Under the pieces are notes generated by a model. The model worked only from the letters and a program-made list of their open reading frames with translations, did no database searches and was not told the origin of the DNA. From UBA6921 sp964532385 (GTDB taxonomy: Bacteria; Pseudomonadota; Gammaproteobacteria; SG8-11): 19,692 bases of DNA. The stretch lies in the NCBI GenBank assembly GCA_964532385.1, contig CAZHHW010000062.1, positions 1 to 19,692 on the forward strand, read 5' to 3'. Positions 6,778 through 14,815 of the stretch are shown here, piece by piece; the stretch's first letter is position 1; every line of letters starts with the position of its first letter. The translations under genes and the position numbers were made by a program.

Positions 6778-7848
6778 ATGCTCAACGACACCACTTACAG
6801 CCGCATCAACGCCATTCTGGAACGAATCCTGGCCGGAGGCGAGACCAGCGCCGAGGAAGGATTGTGGATGCTGCAACTGGATCATGCCTATCTGCCCTGG
6901 CTAATGGCCTGCGCGGACCGGTTGCGCAAAACCTACCGCGGCGATGAAATCGAAGTCTGCGCCATTTCTAACGTGCGCTCGGGCAACTGTTCCGAAAATT
7001 GTTCTTTCTGCGCGCAGAGCGGCCATCATAAAACCGCCGCGCCGGTCTACAACTACATTCCTGATGAGGACTTGGTCGCACAAGCACAGCGCGCACGTGA
7101 ATGGGGCGCGAGCGACTTCGGTATCGTGTCCAAAGGCTGGGGCGTGCGTTCCGCAAAAGAACACAAGAAATTGAGCGAATATTTTTCCACGCTGTCGGAA
7201 CACTCCGATATCGGCCGCTGCGCCAGCCTGGGTGTGCTCGACGCCGATACCGCGCAGCAGCTCAAAGGTTATGGTCTTGAGAATTACCACCACAATCTGG
7301 AAACCGCCGAAAGTTACTTCGACAAAGTGTGCACCACACATACCTATCAGGAAAATATCGACACGATTCAACACGCGCGCGATGCTGGACTACGGGTGTG
7401 CGCCGGAGGCATTTTGGGTATGGGCGAAAGCGCGGCACAGCGCATCGAGCTGGCCATGACTTTGCGCACGCTGGGCGTGGAATCCGTGCCGCTGAATTTT
7501 CTGAATCCGCAACCAGGCACGCCGTTCGCCAACATTACCCCGATGGCGCCAATGGAAATTTTGCAGAACATCGCCGTATTTCGTTTCATGCTGCCGAAAT
7601 GTGAAATCCGCATCGCCGGTGGCCGCGCATTTCTGGGCGACATGCAGTCGATGATTTTCATGGCAGGTGCGTCGGGCGTCATGATCGGCGACTACCTCAC
7701 CACCAAGGGCCGCCAGGTCGAAGATGACTTGCGCATGATCGACTCACTCCAGTTGCAAATTCGTGGCGACACGCAGCAACGCCGCGAGGCACGTAAGGCA
7801 AAAACGGGCGGCGCTGAATCGCATGTGTTGCAACGCTTGGCAAAATGA
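6778..7848 (+). CDS. bioB: Biotin synthase, unusual auxiliary-cluster ligand set
   Basis: Radical SAM enzyme that inserts sulfur into dethiobiotin to make biotin. The SAM cluster motif is C71-x3-C75-x2-C78 (CSENCSFC). Of the E. coli auxiliary-cluster ligands C97, C128, C188 and R260, the equivalents C148 (GRCASLG), C208 (RVCAGG) and R278 (IRIAGGR) are present. The C97 equivalent is glycine (G115, in DFGIVSKG). Extra cysteines occur at C61, ten residues before the SAM motif, at C185 and at C275. The EVCAISNVRSG start and the GIVSKG segment resemble biotin synthases of anaerobes rather than the Pseudomonas/E. coli type. The 356-residue length is normal. AGGA lies 8 nt before the ATG. First gene of the bio cluster. 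Confidence 0.95.
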   Translation: MLNDTTYSRINAILERILAGGETSAEEGLWMLQLDHAYLPWLMACADRLRKTYRGDEIEVCAISNVRSGNCSENCSFCAQSGHHKTAAPVYNYIPDEDLVAQAQRAREWGASDFGIVSKGWGVRSAKEHKKLSEYFSTLSEHSDIGRCASLGVLDADTAQQLKGYGLENYHHNLETAESYFDKVCTTHTYQENIDTIQHARDAGLRVCAGGILGMGESAAQRIELAMTLRTLGVESVPLNFLNPQPGTPFANITPMAPMEILQNIAVFRFMLPKCEIRIAGGRAFLGDMQSMIFMAGASGVMIGDYLTTKGRQVEDDLRMIDSLQLQIRGDTQQRREARKAKTGGAESHVLQRLAK

Positions 7849-7917
7849 AGTCCCCATTTCCCTCTCCATGAAAGACATATCCATCCACACTCATCAAGAA
7901 GACGCCAAGCTTTGGCT

Positions 7918-8001
7918 CCTTCCCCCTGTAAGGGGGAAGGCTGGGATGGGGGTATTCGTATGAGCACCCCCATCCTGACCTCCCCCTTTGCAGGGGGAAG
8001 G
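7918..8001. repeat. Inverted pair of 36-bp REP-like elements between bioB and bioF
   Basis: The left copy (7918-7953) is a CCTTCCCCCTG / AGGGGGAAGG hairpin followed by CTGGGATGGGGGT. The right copy (7966-8001) is the same unit in reverse orientation with a few changes. The pair can fold as two small hairpins or as one large cruciform. A third related copy is at 13902-13937. The element lies in a 244-bp spacer that breaks an otherwise tightly coupled operon. Confidence 0.85.
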
Positions 8002-8092
8002 AATTCTTCGTTTAACGTCTTGCATTACGGATGTGTGGATAAATACGCCTTACAGGGGACGGGTATTACTATTTTTTAGTTTTCAATCGCCC

Positions 8093-9253
8093 ATGAATCC
8101 CCGCTGGGAATCCTTAGCGCGCGAACTCGAAACTCGCCGCGCCCAACATCTCTATCGCACGCGCCGTATCAACGACGGGCCGCAAGGACCGGAGTTGCAG
8201 ATCGACGGTAAATCCGTGCTGGCGTTTTGCAGCAACGATTATCTCGGCTTGGCGAATCACCCGCCGGTCATCGAAGCGCTCCAGGAGGGCGCGCGTCTTT
8301 ACGGTGCAGGCAGCGGCGCCGCACATCTGGTCAGCGGCCACAGCAGCGCGCATCACGCGCTGGAAGAAGAGCTCGCCGCGTTCACCGGCCGTCCGCGCGC
8401 GTTGCTTTTTTCCACCGGTTACATGGCCAATACCGGTACCATCGCCGCGTTAGTGGGTCGCGGCGATGCGGTGTTTCAGGATCGCCTCAATCATGCGTCG
8501 TTGATCGACGGCGGACTGTTGTCCGGCGCGCGCCTGCAACGTTATACACATGGACACATCGGTGCGATTGAACCGCAACTGGTGCACAGCAGCGCAAAGC
8601 GCAAGCTCATCGTTAGCGACGGCGTGTTCAGCATGGATGGCGATCTCGCACCGCTGCCGCAACTGGCCGACTGCGCCGACAGACACAATGCATGGCTGAT
8701 GCTCGACGACGCGCACGGCCTGGGCGTGTTGGGTGCCGGCGGACGGGGCTGCATCGAGCATTTCAGTTTGAATACCGCACGGGTGCCGATTCTGGTCGGT
8801 ACGCTCGGTAAAGCCTTCGGCACCTTCGGCGCGTTTGTCGCCGGCGATGAAGTCTTGATCGAGCACCTTATCCAAAGTGCTCGCAGTTACATCTATACCA
8901 CGGCAATGCCGCCAGCGATTGCACATGCCACGCGCACCAGTCTGCGTCTGGCGCAACACGAGCATTGGCGGCGCGAACATTTGCAAGAACTCATCGCGCG
9001 TTTTCGCCACGGTGCCCAACAACTGGATTTGCCGTTGATGGATTCCTTCACACCGATTCAACCCTTGCTGATCGGCGACACGCAGCGCGCGGTGGATCTG
9101 AGCGCAGCCCTGTATGCGCGCGGTATTCTCATCAGCGCGATCCGTCCACCCACCGTCCCCGAAGGCAGCGCACGCTTGCGCATCACGTTCACCGCCGCGC
9201 ACAACGAGCAACAGGTGGATCGCCTGCTGGCCGTATTGGCGGAGGTGTTATGA
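8093..9253 (+). CDS. bioF: 8-amino-7-oxononanoate synthase
   Basis: PLP enzyme that condenses pimeloyl-[ACP] with alanine, the first step of biotin ring assembly. The 386 residues are the usual size. Motifs: the NDYLGL segment (48-53), H134 in NHAS (stacks on PLP), DDAHG (205-209) and the Schiff-base lysine K240 in GTLGKAFG. I chose the ATG at 8093, which gives the standard MNPRWESLAREL start. The frame stays open upstream to 7988, but that part is REP sequence. No Shine-Dalgarno is seen before 8093. The stop codon overlaps the bioH start (ATGA). Confidence 0.97.
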   Translation: MNPRWESLARELETRRAQHLYRTRRINDGPQGPELQIDGKSVLAFCSNDYLGLANHPPVIEALQEGARLYGAGSGAAHLVSGHSSAHHALEEELAAFTGRPRALLFSTGYMANTGTIAALVGRGDAVFQDRLNHASLIDGGLLSGARLQRYTHGHIGAIEPQLVHSSAKRKLIVSDGVFSMDGDLAPLPQLADCADRHNAWLMLDDAHGLGVLGAGGRGCIEHFSLNTARVPILVGTLGKAFGTFGAFVAGDEVLIEHLIQSARSYIYTTAMPPAIAHATRTSLRLAQHEHWRREHLQELIARFRHGAQQLDLPLMDSFTPIQPLLIGDTQRAVDLSAALYARGILISAIRPPTVPEGSARLRITFTAAHNEQQVDRLLAVLAEVL

Positions 9254-10017
9254 ATTTGTATGTCGAGACTTTCGGTGCCGGTCCCGATCTGGTGATGGTG
9301 CACGGCTGGGGCATGCACAGCGGCGTGTGGAGCGAGTTTGCACAACACCTGGCACAACATCACCGTGTGACGCTGATCGATTTGCCAGGGCATGGGCGTA
9401 GCTCGACATTTCCTGACCCGTATACGCTCGCCCTGGTCGCGCAGGCGGTGCTGGCCTGCGCACCGCCGCGTGCGCATTGGCTGGGCTGGTCCTTGGGAGG
9501 GCTGATTGCTCAACAGGTCGCGCATTTTGCACCGCAGCGTGTCGCCAAGCTGGTGCTGCTCGCCAGTTCACCGCAATTCTTGCGCGGTGCCGATTGGCCG
9601 CATGCGATGGACCCTGAAGTATTGGCGCAATTCGCAACCGAACTACAGCGCGACTACCGCGCCACCGTGTTGCGCTTTCTCGCACTCGAAGTGCAAGGCA
9701 GCGCCGCTGCACGCGACGAGCTGCGGGCATTGCGTGAACGCGTGTTTGCGCATGGCGAACCGCAAGGCGCCGCGTTGAGCGGCGCTTTGCACATTTTGCG
9801 CGACAGCAATTTGCGCGCGCAGTTTGCAAGCTTGTCGCAACCGGTCTTGCTCCTGCTGGGCGCGCAGGATCGCCTGGTCCCCGCCGGGGTTGCACCCGAC
9901 ATCACGCGTTTGTTACCGCACGCCGTGCAACACGTCATCGCCGGCGCAGGCCATGCGCCGTTTTTGTCACAACCCGCACTCTGCGCACAACGCGTGACGG
10001 AATTCCTGCATGAGTAA
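9250..10017 (+). CDS. bioH: Pimeloyl-[ACP] methyl ester carboxylesterase
   Basis: Alpha/beta hydrolase that removes the methyl group from pimeloyl-[ACP] methyl ester, ending the BioC-BioH route to pimeloyl-ACP. The 255 residues match BioH. Visible features: HGWG oxyanion motif (18-21), nucleophile S81 in GWSLGG, D207 in GAQDRLVP and H235 in GAGHAPF. The ATG at 9250 overlaps the bioF stop as ATGA and has GGAGG 4 nt upstream (9241-9245), so translational coupling is likely. The last 8 bp overlap bioC. Confidence 0.95.
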   Translation: MNLYVETFGAGPDLVMVHGWGMHSGVWSEFAQHLAQHHRVTLIDLPGHGRSSTFPDPYTLALVAQAVLACAPPRAHWLGWSLGGLIAQQVAHFAPQRVAKLVLLASSPQFLRGADWPHAMDPEVLAQFATELQRDYRATVLRFLALEVQGSAAARDELRALRERVFAHGEPQGAALSGALHILRDSNLRAQFASLSQPVLLLLGAQDRLVPAGVAPDITRLLPHAVQHVIAGAGHAPFLSQPALCAQRVTEFLHE

Positions 10018-10888
10018 TTCGGATTTCATGGTCGACAAACAACGCGTGCGCGCCTCCTTCCAGCGCGCGGCGAAAAATTACGATCAGGTCGCGGTGCTGC
10101 AACGCGAAGTGGGCCAGCGCATGCTGGAGCGCCTGGAGTTGGTCCGCATCAGTCCGAGCGTGCTGGTCGATGTCGGCGCGGGGACCGGCGCACTCACCGC
10201 GCAATTGACCAAACGCTATAAAAAATCCCATGTGCTCGCGCTCGACCTGGCGCCTGCGATGTTGCAGCAAGCGCGCCGCCATAAGGGCTGGTTCAGCAAG
10301 CAGCATTTCGTATGCGGCGATGCGGAATCCCTGCCCTTGGCAACGCACAGCGTCGACATGATTTTTTCCAACCTCACGTTGCAGTGGTGCAACGCATTGG
10401 ATGCCGCATTCGTGGAATTTCAGCGTGTGCTCAAGCCGGGTGGACTGTTGCTGTTTTCAACCTTCGGCCCCGATACGCTCAAGGAATTACGCAACAGTTG
10501 GCGCGCCGCCGATGCGCACACGCACGTGAACGCCTTCATCGACATGCACGACATCGGCGATGCGCTGGTGCGCGCGGGTTTCGCCGATCCGGTCATGGAT
10601 GTGGAACGCCTCACCGTCACTTATCCCGATGTGTTCAAACTGATGCACGATTTGAAAACACTGGGCGCCCATAACGTTACAGCCGGTCGCGCGCATGGTC
10701 TCACCGGCAAAGGCCGGCTGAAAAAAATGCAGGAGGCCTATGAATTATTGCGCCGCAATGGACAGTTACCCGCAAGCTATGAAGTGGTGTATGGCCACGC
10801 GTGGGGCCGCACCCCATCGCCGGGCGTGAGCGCGCACGACGGGGTAGCCCTTTTTCCCGTCAACCGTATCCGGCGTAGAACATCATGA
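10010..10888 (+). CDS. bioC: Malonyl-[ACP] O-methyltransferase
   Basis: SAM-dependent methyltransferase that caps malonyl-ACP so that fatty acid synthesis can build the pimelate chain. The SAM-binding motif is DVGAGTG at 54-60, with an acidic end of strand 2 (LALDLAP, 77-82) and the VLKPGGLLLFSTFGP block (140-154) typical of BioC. The N-terminal VRASFQRAAKNYDQVA segment is a BioC hallmark. Length 292. It overlaps bioH by 8 bp and bioD by 4 bp (ATGA). Confidence 0.95.
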   Translation: MSNSDFMVDKQRVRASFQRAAKNYDQVAVLQREVGQRMLERLELVRISPSVLVDVGAGTGALTAQLTKRYKKSHVLALDLAPAMLQQARRHKGWFSKQHFVCGDAESLPLATHSVDMIFSNLTLQWCNALDAAFVEFQRVLKPGGLLLFSTFGPDTLKELRNSWRAADAHTHVNAFIDMHDIGDALVRAGFADPVMDVERLTVTYPDVFKLMHDLKTLGAHNVTAGRAHGLTGKGRLKKMQEAYELLRRNGQLPASYEVVYGHAWGRTPSPGVSAHDGVALFPVNRIRRRTS

Positions 10889-11559
10889 AATATGGCTATT
10901 TCATCACCGGCACCGACACCGGCGTGGGCAAAACACGCATCTCCACCGCACTGCTCACCGCATTCAACGCGCGCGGACTTTCCACCGCCGCGATGAAACC
11001 TATCGCGACCGGCTGCACCCCCACCGCACACGGGTTGCGTAATGATGACGCACTGGCGCTGCAACAACACGCGTCGCTTCAGTTAAGTTACGAGCAGGTT
11101 AATCCCTACGCGTTTGCTCCGGCGATTGCACCCCACCTCGCCGCCGCACAAGCGGGACAAATCATCGATTTGGCGCGAATTAAACAGGGGCTTGATATTT
11201 TATCAGCGCAGGCCGATGCCATGATTGTCGAAGGCGTCGGCGGCTGGTTAGTGCCGCTCAACTCCGACGTAACCCTCGCCGACCTCGCGTCTGAGTTAGG
11301 ACTTCCAGTTATTCTCGTGGTCGGCATGCGCCTGGGTTGCCTCAATCACGCACTGCTCACCGCACAGAGCATTGAACAATCCGATCTACCGTTCGCAGGC
11401 TGGATTGCTAATGTCATCGACCCCGCCATGCAATGCATCGAAGAAAATATTCAAGCGCTGCGTGAGCGTATTGGCACGCCATGGCTAGGTACTGTGCAGT
11501 GGAATGTGCTTGCCACATCCAAAGAAGTCGCACATCAGTTGGGGATACCATTTGCTTGA
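10885..11559 (+). CDS. bioD: Dethiobiotin synthetase
   Basis: ATP-dependent carboxylase that closes the ureido ring to make dethiobiotin, the BioB substrate. The 224-residue protein has the P-loop GTDTGVGKT (9-17), catalytic lysine K38 in MKPIATG, and EGVGGWLVPL (116-125), all standard. The ATG overlaps the bioC stop (ATGA). It ends the bio cluster. bioA, needed between the BioF and BioD steps, is not in the window. No terminator is seen before the next gene. Confidence 0.97.
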   Translation: MKYGYFITGTDTGVGKTRISTALLTAFNARGLSTAAMKPIATGCTPTAHGLRNDDALALQQHASLQLSYEQVNPYAFAPAIAPHLAAAQAGQIIDLARIKQGLDILSAQADAMIVEGVGGWLVPLNSDVTLADLASELGLPVILVVGMRLGCLNHALLTAQSIEQSDLPFAGWIANVIDPAMQCIEENIQALRERIGTPWLGTVQWNVLATSKEVAHQLGIPFA

Positions 11560-11764
11560 TGCCAACTATTCTTGCTTCGCTATACGCATCGGTAGAAACG
11601 TGTATAGAAACCCTGCTTTCCTATACATGTTACGCGTAGGAATATGTGGCCGTAGCACTATTCTTCCATCAACTGCCTATCGTCTAATGCTAACGTTCGT
11701 GGAAGCATGACGGTCACAACAGCGTACTTTATGAATTGTTAGACATAATGAAAACCAAACAAAG

Positions 11765-13174
11765 ATGACTACAACACCTGAACAAATTGATCTGTGGCGT
11801 TTGTCGCCTTCAGAGCATCAGCGACTGGAATTCAAGGAAGCAAAGAATCAATTCGACAACCGCAAATTGTATGAATACTGCGTGGCGTTGGCGAATGAAG
11901 GCGGTGGAATTTTATTACTTGGAATTGCGGATAAATCGCCGCGCGCTGTGGTCGGCACGCAAGCCTTCTCTGACGCGGTGGCGATGGCCGAGAAATTATT
12001 TCAAGCAGTCGGTTTTCGCGTAGATATCGAAGATGTCGCGCATCCAGACGGGCGTGTGTTGGTGTTTCACATCCCTTCAAGACCGCGTGGCACGGCGTAT
12101 CACCTGGACGGCAAATATCTAATGCGCGCAGGTGAGGCACTGGTACCGATGAGTGAGGACCAGTTGCGCAAAATCTTCGCCGAAGGCGAGCCGGACTGGT
12201 TAGAAGAACCATCCAAGGAAAGGCTCGATACGCAACAGGTTGTGGAGCTACTCGATACGCAGACATTCTTCGAGTTGCTCAAACTGCCCTACCCAACTGA
12301 TCGTGGTGGTGTTATCGACCGATTGGTGCGCGAGCGATTAATCGATGAAACGAACGGGACATATGCTATTCGCCGTTTGGGCGGACTACTACTTGCGAAG
12401 CGATTGGAGGACTTTTCTGATCTGGCGCGCAAAGCACCACGTGTGGTGGTTTACACGGGCCCTTCGAAACTAGAAACACGCCTCGATCAAACAGGCGCGA
12501 AAGGTTATGCAGTTGGATTTCAGGGATTGATTCGGTTTGTTATGAATCAATTGCCGCAGAATGAGGTGATCGAGGATGCGCTACGCAAAGAGGTGAAGCT
12601 TGTTCCGGAAATCGTAATACGTGAACTTGTCGCGAATGCGTTGATTCACCAAGACATAACGATTGGTGGATCGTCGGTGATGATCGAGATTTATAGCAAC
12701 CGCGTTGAAGTGTCCAATCCCGGTGAACCCATTGTCCCGGTTGAACGATTCATTGACGGATATCAGTCGCGCAACGAACGCTTAGCAGATCTGATGCGCC
12801 GTATGGGCATCTGCGAGGAAAAGAGTAGCGGTATCGACAAGGTGATTCACTCTGTTGAGGCATTCCAATTACCTGCGCCGGACTTTCGAGCGGGTCATCG
12901 CCGCACAGTGGTTACGATTCAAGGGCCGAAAGAGTTCGAAGCCATGGATCGCGATGACCGTGTTCGGGCCTGTTATCAACACTGCGCGTTAAAATGGGTG
13001 ATGTCGGAACGAATGACGAATCAGTCGCTCCGTGAACGCTTTCACCTGCCTGAGAGCAAGAGCGCGATCATTTCCCAAATTATCTCTGCGACTACTGACA
13101 TCGGATTAATCAAGCCAGATGAAAAAGTTGGTGCTTCCAGGAAATTCGCTCGATATCTGCCATTTTGGGCATGA
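11765..13174 (+). CDS. AlbA_2 (Schlafen-type) plus HATPase domain protein, putative accessory or defence gene
   Basis: Function unknown. The 469 residues show an N-terminal AlbA_2/Schlafen-like domain (about 18-130; HQRLEFKEAK, ALANEGGGILLLGI) and a GHKL-type ATPase domain in the middle to C-terminal half (N-box-like RELVANALIHQD at 286-297, SNPGEPI at 317-323, SSGIDKV at 354-360). A likely winged-helix tail lies at about 395-465. This is the COG2865 layout of predicted regulators, often seen in variable and defence-rich regions. The gene stands alone between bioD and a convergent gene, its codon choice looks more AT-rich than the bio genes (not computed), and it lacks a clear Shine-Dalgarno. 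Transfer is likely but no mobile element borders it. Nucleic-acid binding and ATP use are inferred from the family. Confidence 0.85.
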   Translation: MTTTPEQIDLWRLSPSEHQRLEFKEAKNQFDNRKLYEYCVALANEGGGILLLGIADKSPRAVVGTQAFSDAVAMAEKLFQAVGFRVDIEDVAHPDGRVLVFHIPSRPRGTAYHLDGKYLMRAGEALVPMSEDQLRKIFAEGEPDWLEEPSKERLDTQQVVELLDTQTFFELLKLPYPTDRGGVIDRLVRERLIDETNGTYAIRRLGGLLLAKRLEDFSDLARKAPRVVVYTGPSKLETRLDQTGAKGYAVGFQGLIRFVMNQLPQNEVIEDALRKEVKLVPEIVIRELVANALIHQDITIGGSSVMIEIYSNRVEVSNPGEPIVPVERFIDGYQSRNERLADLMRRMGICEEKSSGIDKVIHSVEAFQLPAPDFRAGHRRTVVTIQGPKEFEAMDRDDRVRACYQHCALKWVMSERMTNQSLRERFHLPESKSAIISQIISATTDIGLIKPDEKVGASRKFARYLPFWA

Positions 13175-13260
13175 GTTTATTTAAGTGTTAACCATGCCAC
13201 TAAGTAAATCGGGCATTGGAAGCTAGTTAAATCAACAGGTTGTTTATTTAAGCGTTACCC
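13175..13260 (+). repeat. Imperfect 19-bp direct repeat after the AlbA_2 gene
   Basis: GTTTATTTAAGTGTTAACC at 13175-13193 and GTTTATTTAAGCGTTACCC at 13242-13260 match at 17 of 19 bases, 67 bp apart. The first copy begins directly after the TGA stop. Its meaning is unknown; it may be a scar of the insertion that brought the gene. Confidence 0.6.
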
Positions 13261-13273
13261 CACGAGGGATACG

Positions 13274-13305
13274 CGGGCGCTTCTTTCGCATGTGGGAAAC
13301 GCCCG
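13274..13305. terminator. Weak hairpin between convergent genes
   Basis: Arms CGGGCG (13274-13279) and CGCCCG (13300-13305) enclose a 20-nt loop and are followed by GTTTATT. It lies between the AlbA_2 gene and the convergent PEBP gene, where a bidirectional terminator would be expected, but the loop is long and the T-run is broken. Confidence 0.25.
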
Positions 13306-13320
13306 GTTTATTGACCGCAG

Positions 13321-13875
13321 TTACCTCCCATACCTTCCCGTGAAACTCGCCTTGCCGATTGCGTTCATGTTGACCATGAATCCCGTCAGAGCCGCTGTGG
13401 CGTTAGGCGCCAGGTCTAGTTTTTCCACTTTAAGCGCGTACACGGTGAAGTTGTAGCGGTGCGGTTTGTCGCCCACAGGTGGGCATGGACCGCCCCAGCC
13501 GGGTGTGCCGAAGTCGGTGTTGATTTGATGTGCGTTCAACGGCAAGGCCCGGCCATCGGCGATGCCGGCGCCCTGTACCAAACCGCTGCTGGTGGCTGGA
13601 ATGTCGACCACGACCCAATGCCAAAACCCGGCGCCACCGGTGGGTGCGTCCGGGTCGTGCACCATCAATGCAAAACTTTTGGTCCCGGCGGGCGGATTTT
13701 TCCAGTTGATCTCGGGAGATAGGTTTTCGCCGGTGCAGCCAAAGCCGTTGAACGCAAATTTTTGCGCGATGGCCGCGTTGGGTTTGAGGTCGGCGCTGCC
13801 GGCTTCGAAAGCCTGTGCGTTGACGGTTAACGGCGCTGCGAGAGCGAGGACTGCGAAAAGCGGATGCTTGATCAT
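13321..13875 (-). CDS. Exported YbhB/YbcL family (PEBP, Raf kinase inhibitor-like) protein
   Basis: A periplasmic member of the phosphatidylethanolamine-binding protein family; the bacterial role is not settled. Counting from the chosen start there are 184 residues, with a signal peptide (about 1-22, ending VNAQA). The ligand-pocket motifs are VHDPDAPTG (72-80), FWHWVVVDIP (84-93) and GTPGWGGPCPP (123-133). The ATG at 13875 has GGAG 6 nt upstream. The in-frame ATG at 13887 has no ribosome site. It follows the DJ-1/PfpI gene on the same strand after a 106-bp gap holding a REP-like element, so co-transcription is possible. Confidence 0.92.
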   Translation of the reverse strand: MIKHPLFAVLALAAPLTVNAQAFEAGSADLKPNAAIAQKFAFNGFGCTGENLSPEINWKNPPAGTKSFALMVHDPDAPTGGAGFWHWVVVDIPATSSGLVQGAGIADGRALPLNAHQINTDFGTPGWGGPCPPVGDKPHRYNFTVYALKVEKLDLAPNATAALTGFMVNMNAIGKASFTGRYGR

Positions 13876-13901
13876 GGTGTTCTCCATTGCGAAAACTATG
13901 G

Positions 13902-13937
13902 CCCCTCATCCCAGCCTTCTCCCAAAGGGAGAAGGGG
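13902..13937. repeat. REP-like palindrome, third copy
   Basis: A 36-bp unit, CCCCTCATCCCAGCC followed by a CTTCTCCC / GGGAGAAG hairpin. It aligns over its whole length with the two copies at 7918-8001 (same ATCCCAGCCTTC block and hairpin design). It lies between two minus-strand genes. Confidence 0.7.
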
Positions 13938-13981
13938 TTAAAGCGGCACTTTAGGTGATATTAAAAAGCTTTAGCGGTAAT

Positions 13982-14692
13982 TCACGCGGCGGATTTTTTG
14001 GACATAGCACCGAGCGCTTCTAGTACGTGTTGCGCGACGAGTTCAGAAGACATCGGGTTCTGACCGGTGATCAAGTTTCCGTCGCGCACCGCGAAGGCCT
14101 GCCAGTTGTCGGCTTTTTCAAAGAGTCCGCCTTCCTCGCGCAGGCGAGTTTCCAACGCGAACGGCACAACCTGGGTCAACCCGGCGGCGGCTTCTTCATC
14201 GTTGGTGAAGGCGTTGATGCGCTTGCCGTGCAAAATGGATTTACCGTCGGGGCGTTTCGCGGTGACCAACCCCGCCGGACCATGACACACCGCCGCGATG
14301 ATCTTGCCGTCTTGAAATGCGCTCTCGACACAAAGTGTCACGCCCGGGTCCGTAGGCAAGTCCCACATCGTGCCGTGACCACCGGGGAAAAAGAGCGCAT
14401 CGAAACTTGCTGCATTCATCTGTGCCGTGGGATGTGTTGCGGCACAACGGCGTTGTGCGTCGGCATCGGCCAAAAAACGTTCGACCTGAGCGCCGTTCTC
14501 ACCCTTGGGCTTGATGCTCGCGGGGTCGAAAGGCACGGCGCCGCCCTGCGGCGAAGCGAGTTCGACGCTCATACCTGCATCGATAAATGCGTAGTACGGA
14601 ACCGCCAGTTCCTCGGCCCAAATGCCGGTGGCTTTGCCGCTGTCGCCCAGCGTGGCGTTCGAGGTCACGATCATCAGTATGCGTTTGTTCAT
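13982..14692 (-). CDS. DJ-1/PfpI family protein, Hsp31-like
   Basis: Cytoplasmic class I glutamine amidotransferase-fold protein of the Hsp31-like group, whose members act as chaperones, deglycases or glyoxalases under stress. The 236 residues show GKATGIWAEELAVPYYAF (19-36, containing the conserved acidic residue), FFPGGHGTMWDL (101-112) and the nucleophile elbow AVCHGPAGL (C136, H137). AGGA lies 6 nt before the ATG. It is divergent from a LysR regulator, which probably controls it. The exact activity cannot be told from sequence. Confidence 0.9.
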   Translation of the reverse strand: MNKRILMIVTSNATLGDSGKATGIWAEELAVPYYAFIDAGMSVELASPQGGAVPFDPASIKPKGENGAQVERFLADADAQRRCAATHPTAQMNAASFDALFFPGGHGTMWDLPTDPGVTLCVESAFQDGKIIAAVCHGPAGLVTAKRPDGKSILHGKRINAFTNDEEAAAGLTQVVPFALETRLREEGGLFEKADNWQAFAVRDGNLITGQNPMSSELVAQHVLEALGAMSKKSAA

Positions 14693-14799
14693 GGGGATTC
14701 CTCATGCGTTGGTTAGTCGTTGGGCGTTATCGTTGGCCCGTGGAAGGACTGTATTGATCTGACAAGCGGCGATAAAGTAGTGCTCCGGCAATTTATTAA

Positions 14800-14812
14800 T
14801 TACGCGATGTAA
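14800..14812 (+). promoter_or_regulatory. LysR-type T-N11-A box
   Basis: TTAC-GCGAT-GTAA is a perfect 4+5+4 palindrome with the T-N11-A form favoured by LysR regulators. It lies in the divergent region and ends 3 bp before the LysR start codon, covering its ribosome-binding region. An autoregulatory site is inferred. Confidence 0.4.
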
Positions 14813-14815
14813 ACA

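Noticed and set aside
7988..8092. Upstream extension of bioF to an ATG at 7988
   Set aside because: The added residues would be encoded by REP-like and AT-rich spacer sequence and do not belong to the BioF family N-terminus.
8450..9211. A 253-codon open frame on the minus strand inside bioF
   Set aside because: bioF is certain on the plus strand with its active-site lysine. The antisense frame has no family motif and is the kind of long shadow frame found in GC-rich genes.
9248..9895. A 215-codon minus-strand frame inside bioH
   Set aside because: Arg/Ala/Pro-rich translation typical of an antisense shadow; bioH has its complete catalytic triad on the other strand.
11559..11639. A 26-codon frame starting in the bioD stop (TGATG overlap)
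   Set aside because: Too short, with no recognisable features and no ribosome site of its own; probably chance.
11680..11748. Integron attC-like ends: GTCTAAT near 11680 and GTTAGAC at 11742-11748 before the AlbA_2 gene
   Set aside because: The inner part lacks the long imperfect dyad of an attC site, and no matching site follows the gene at its 3' end.
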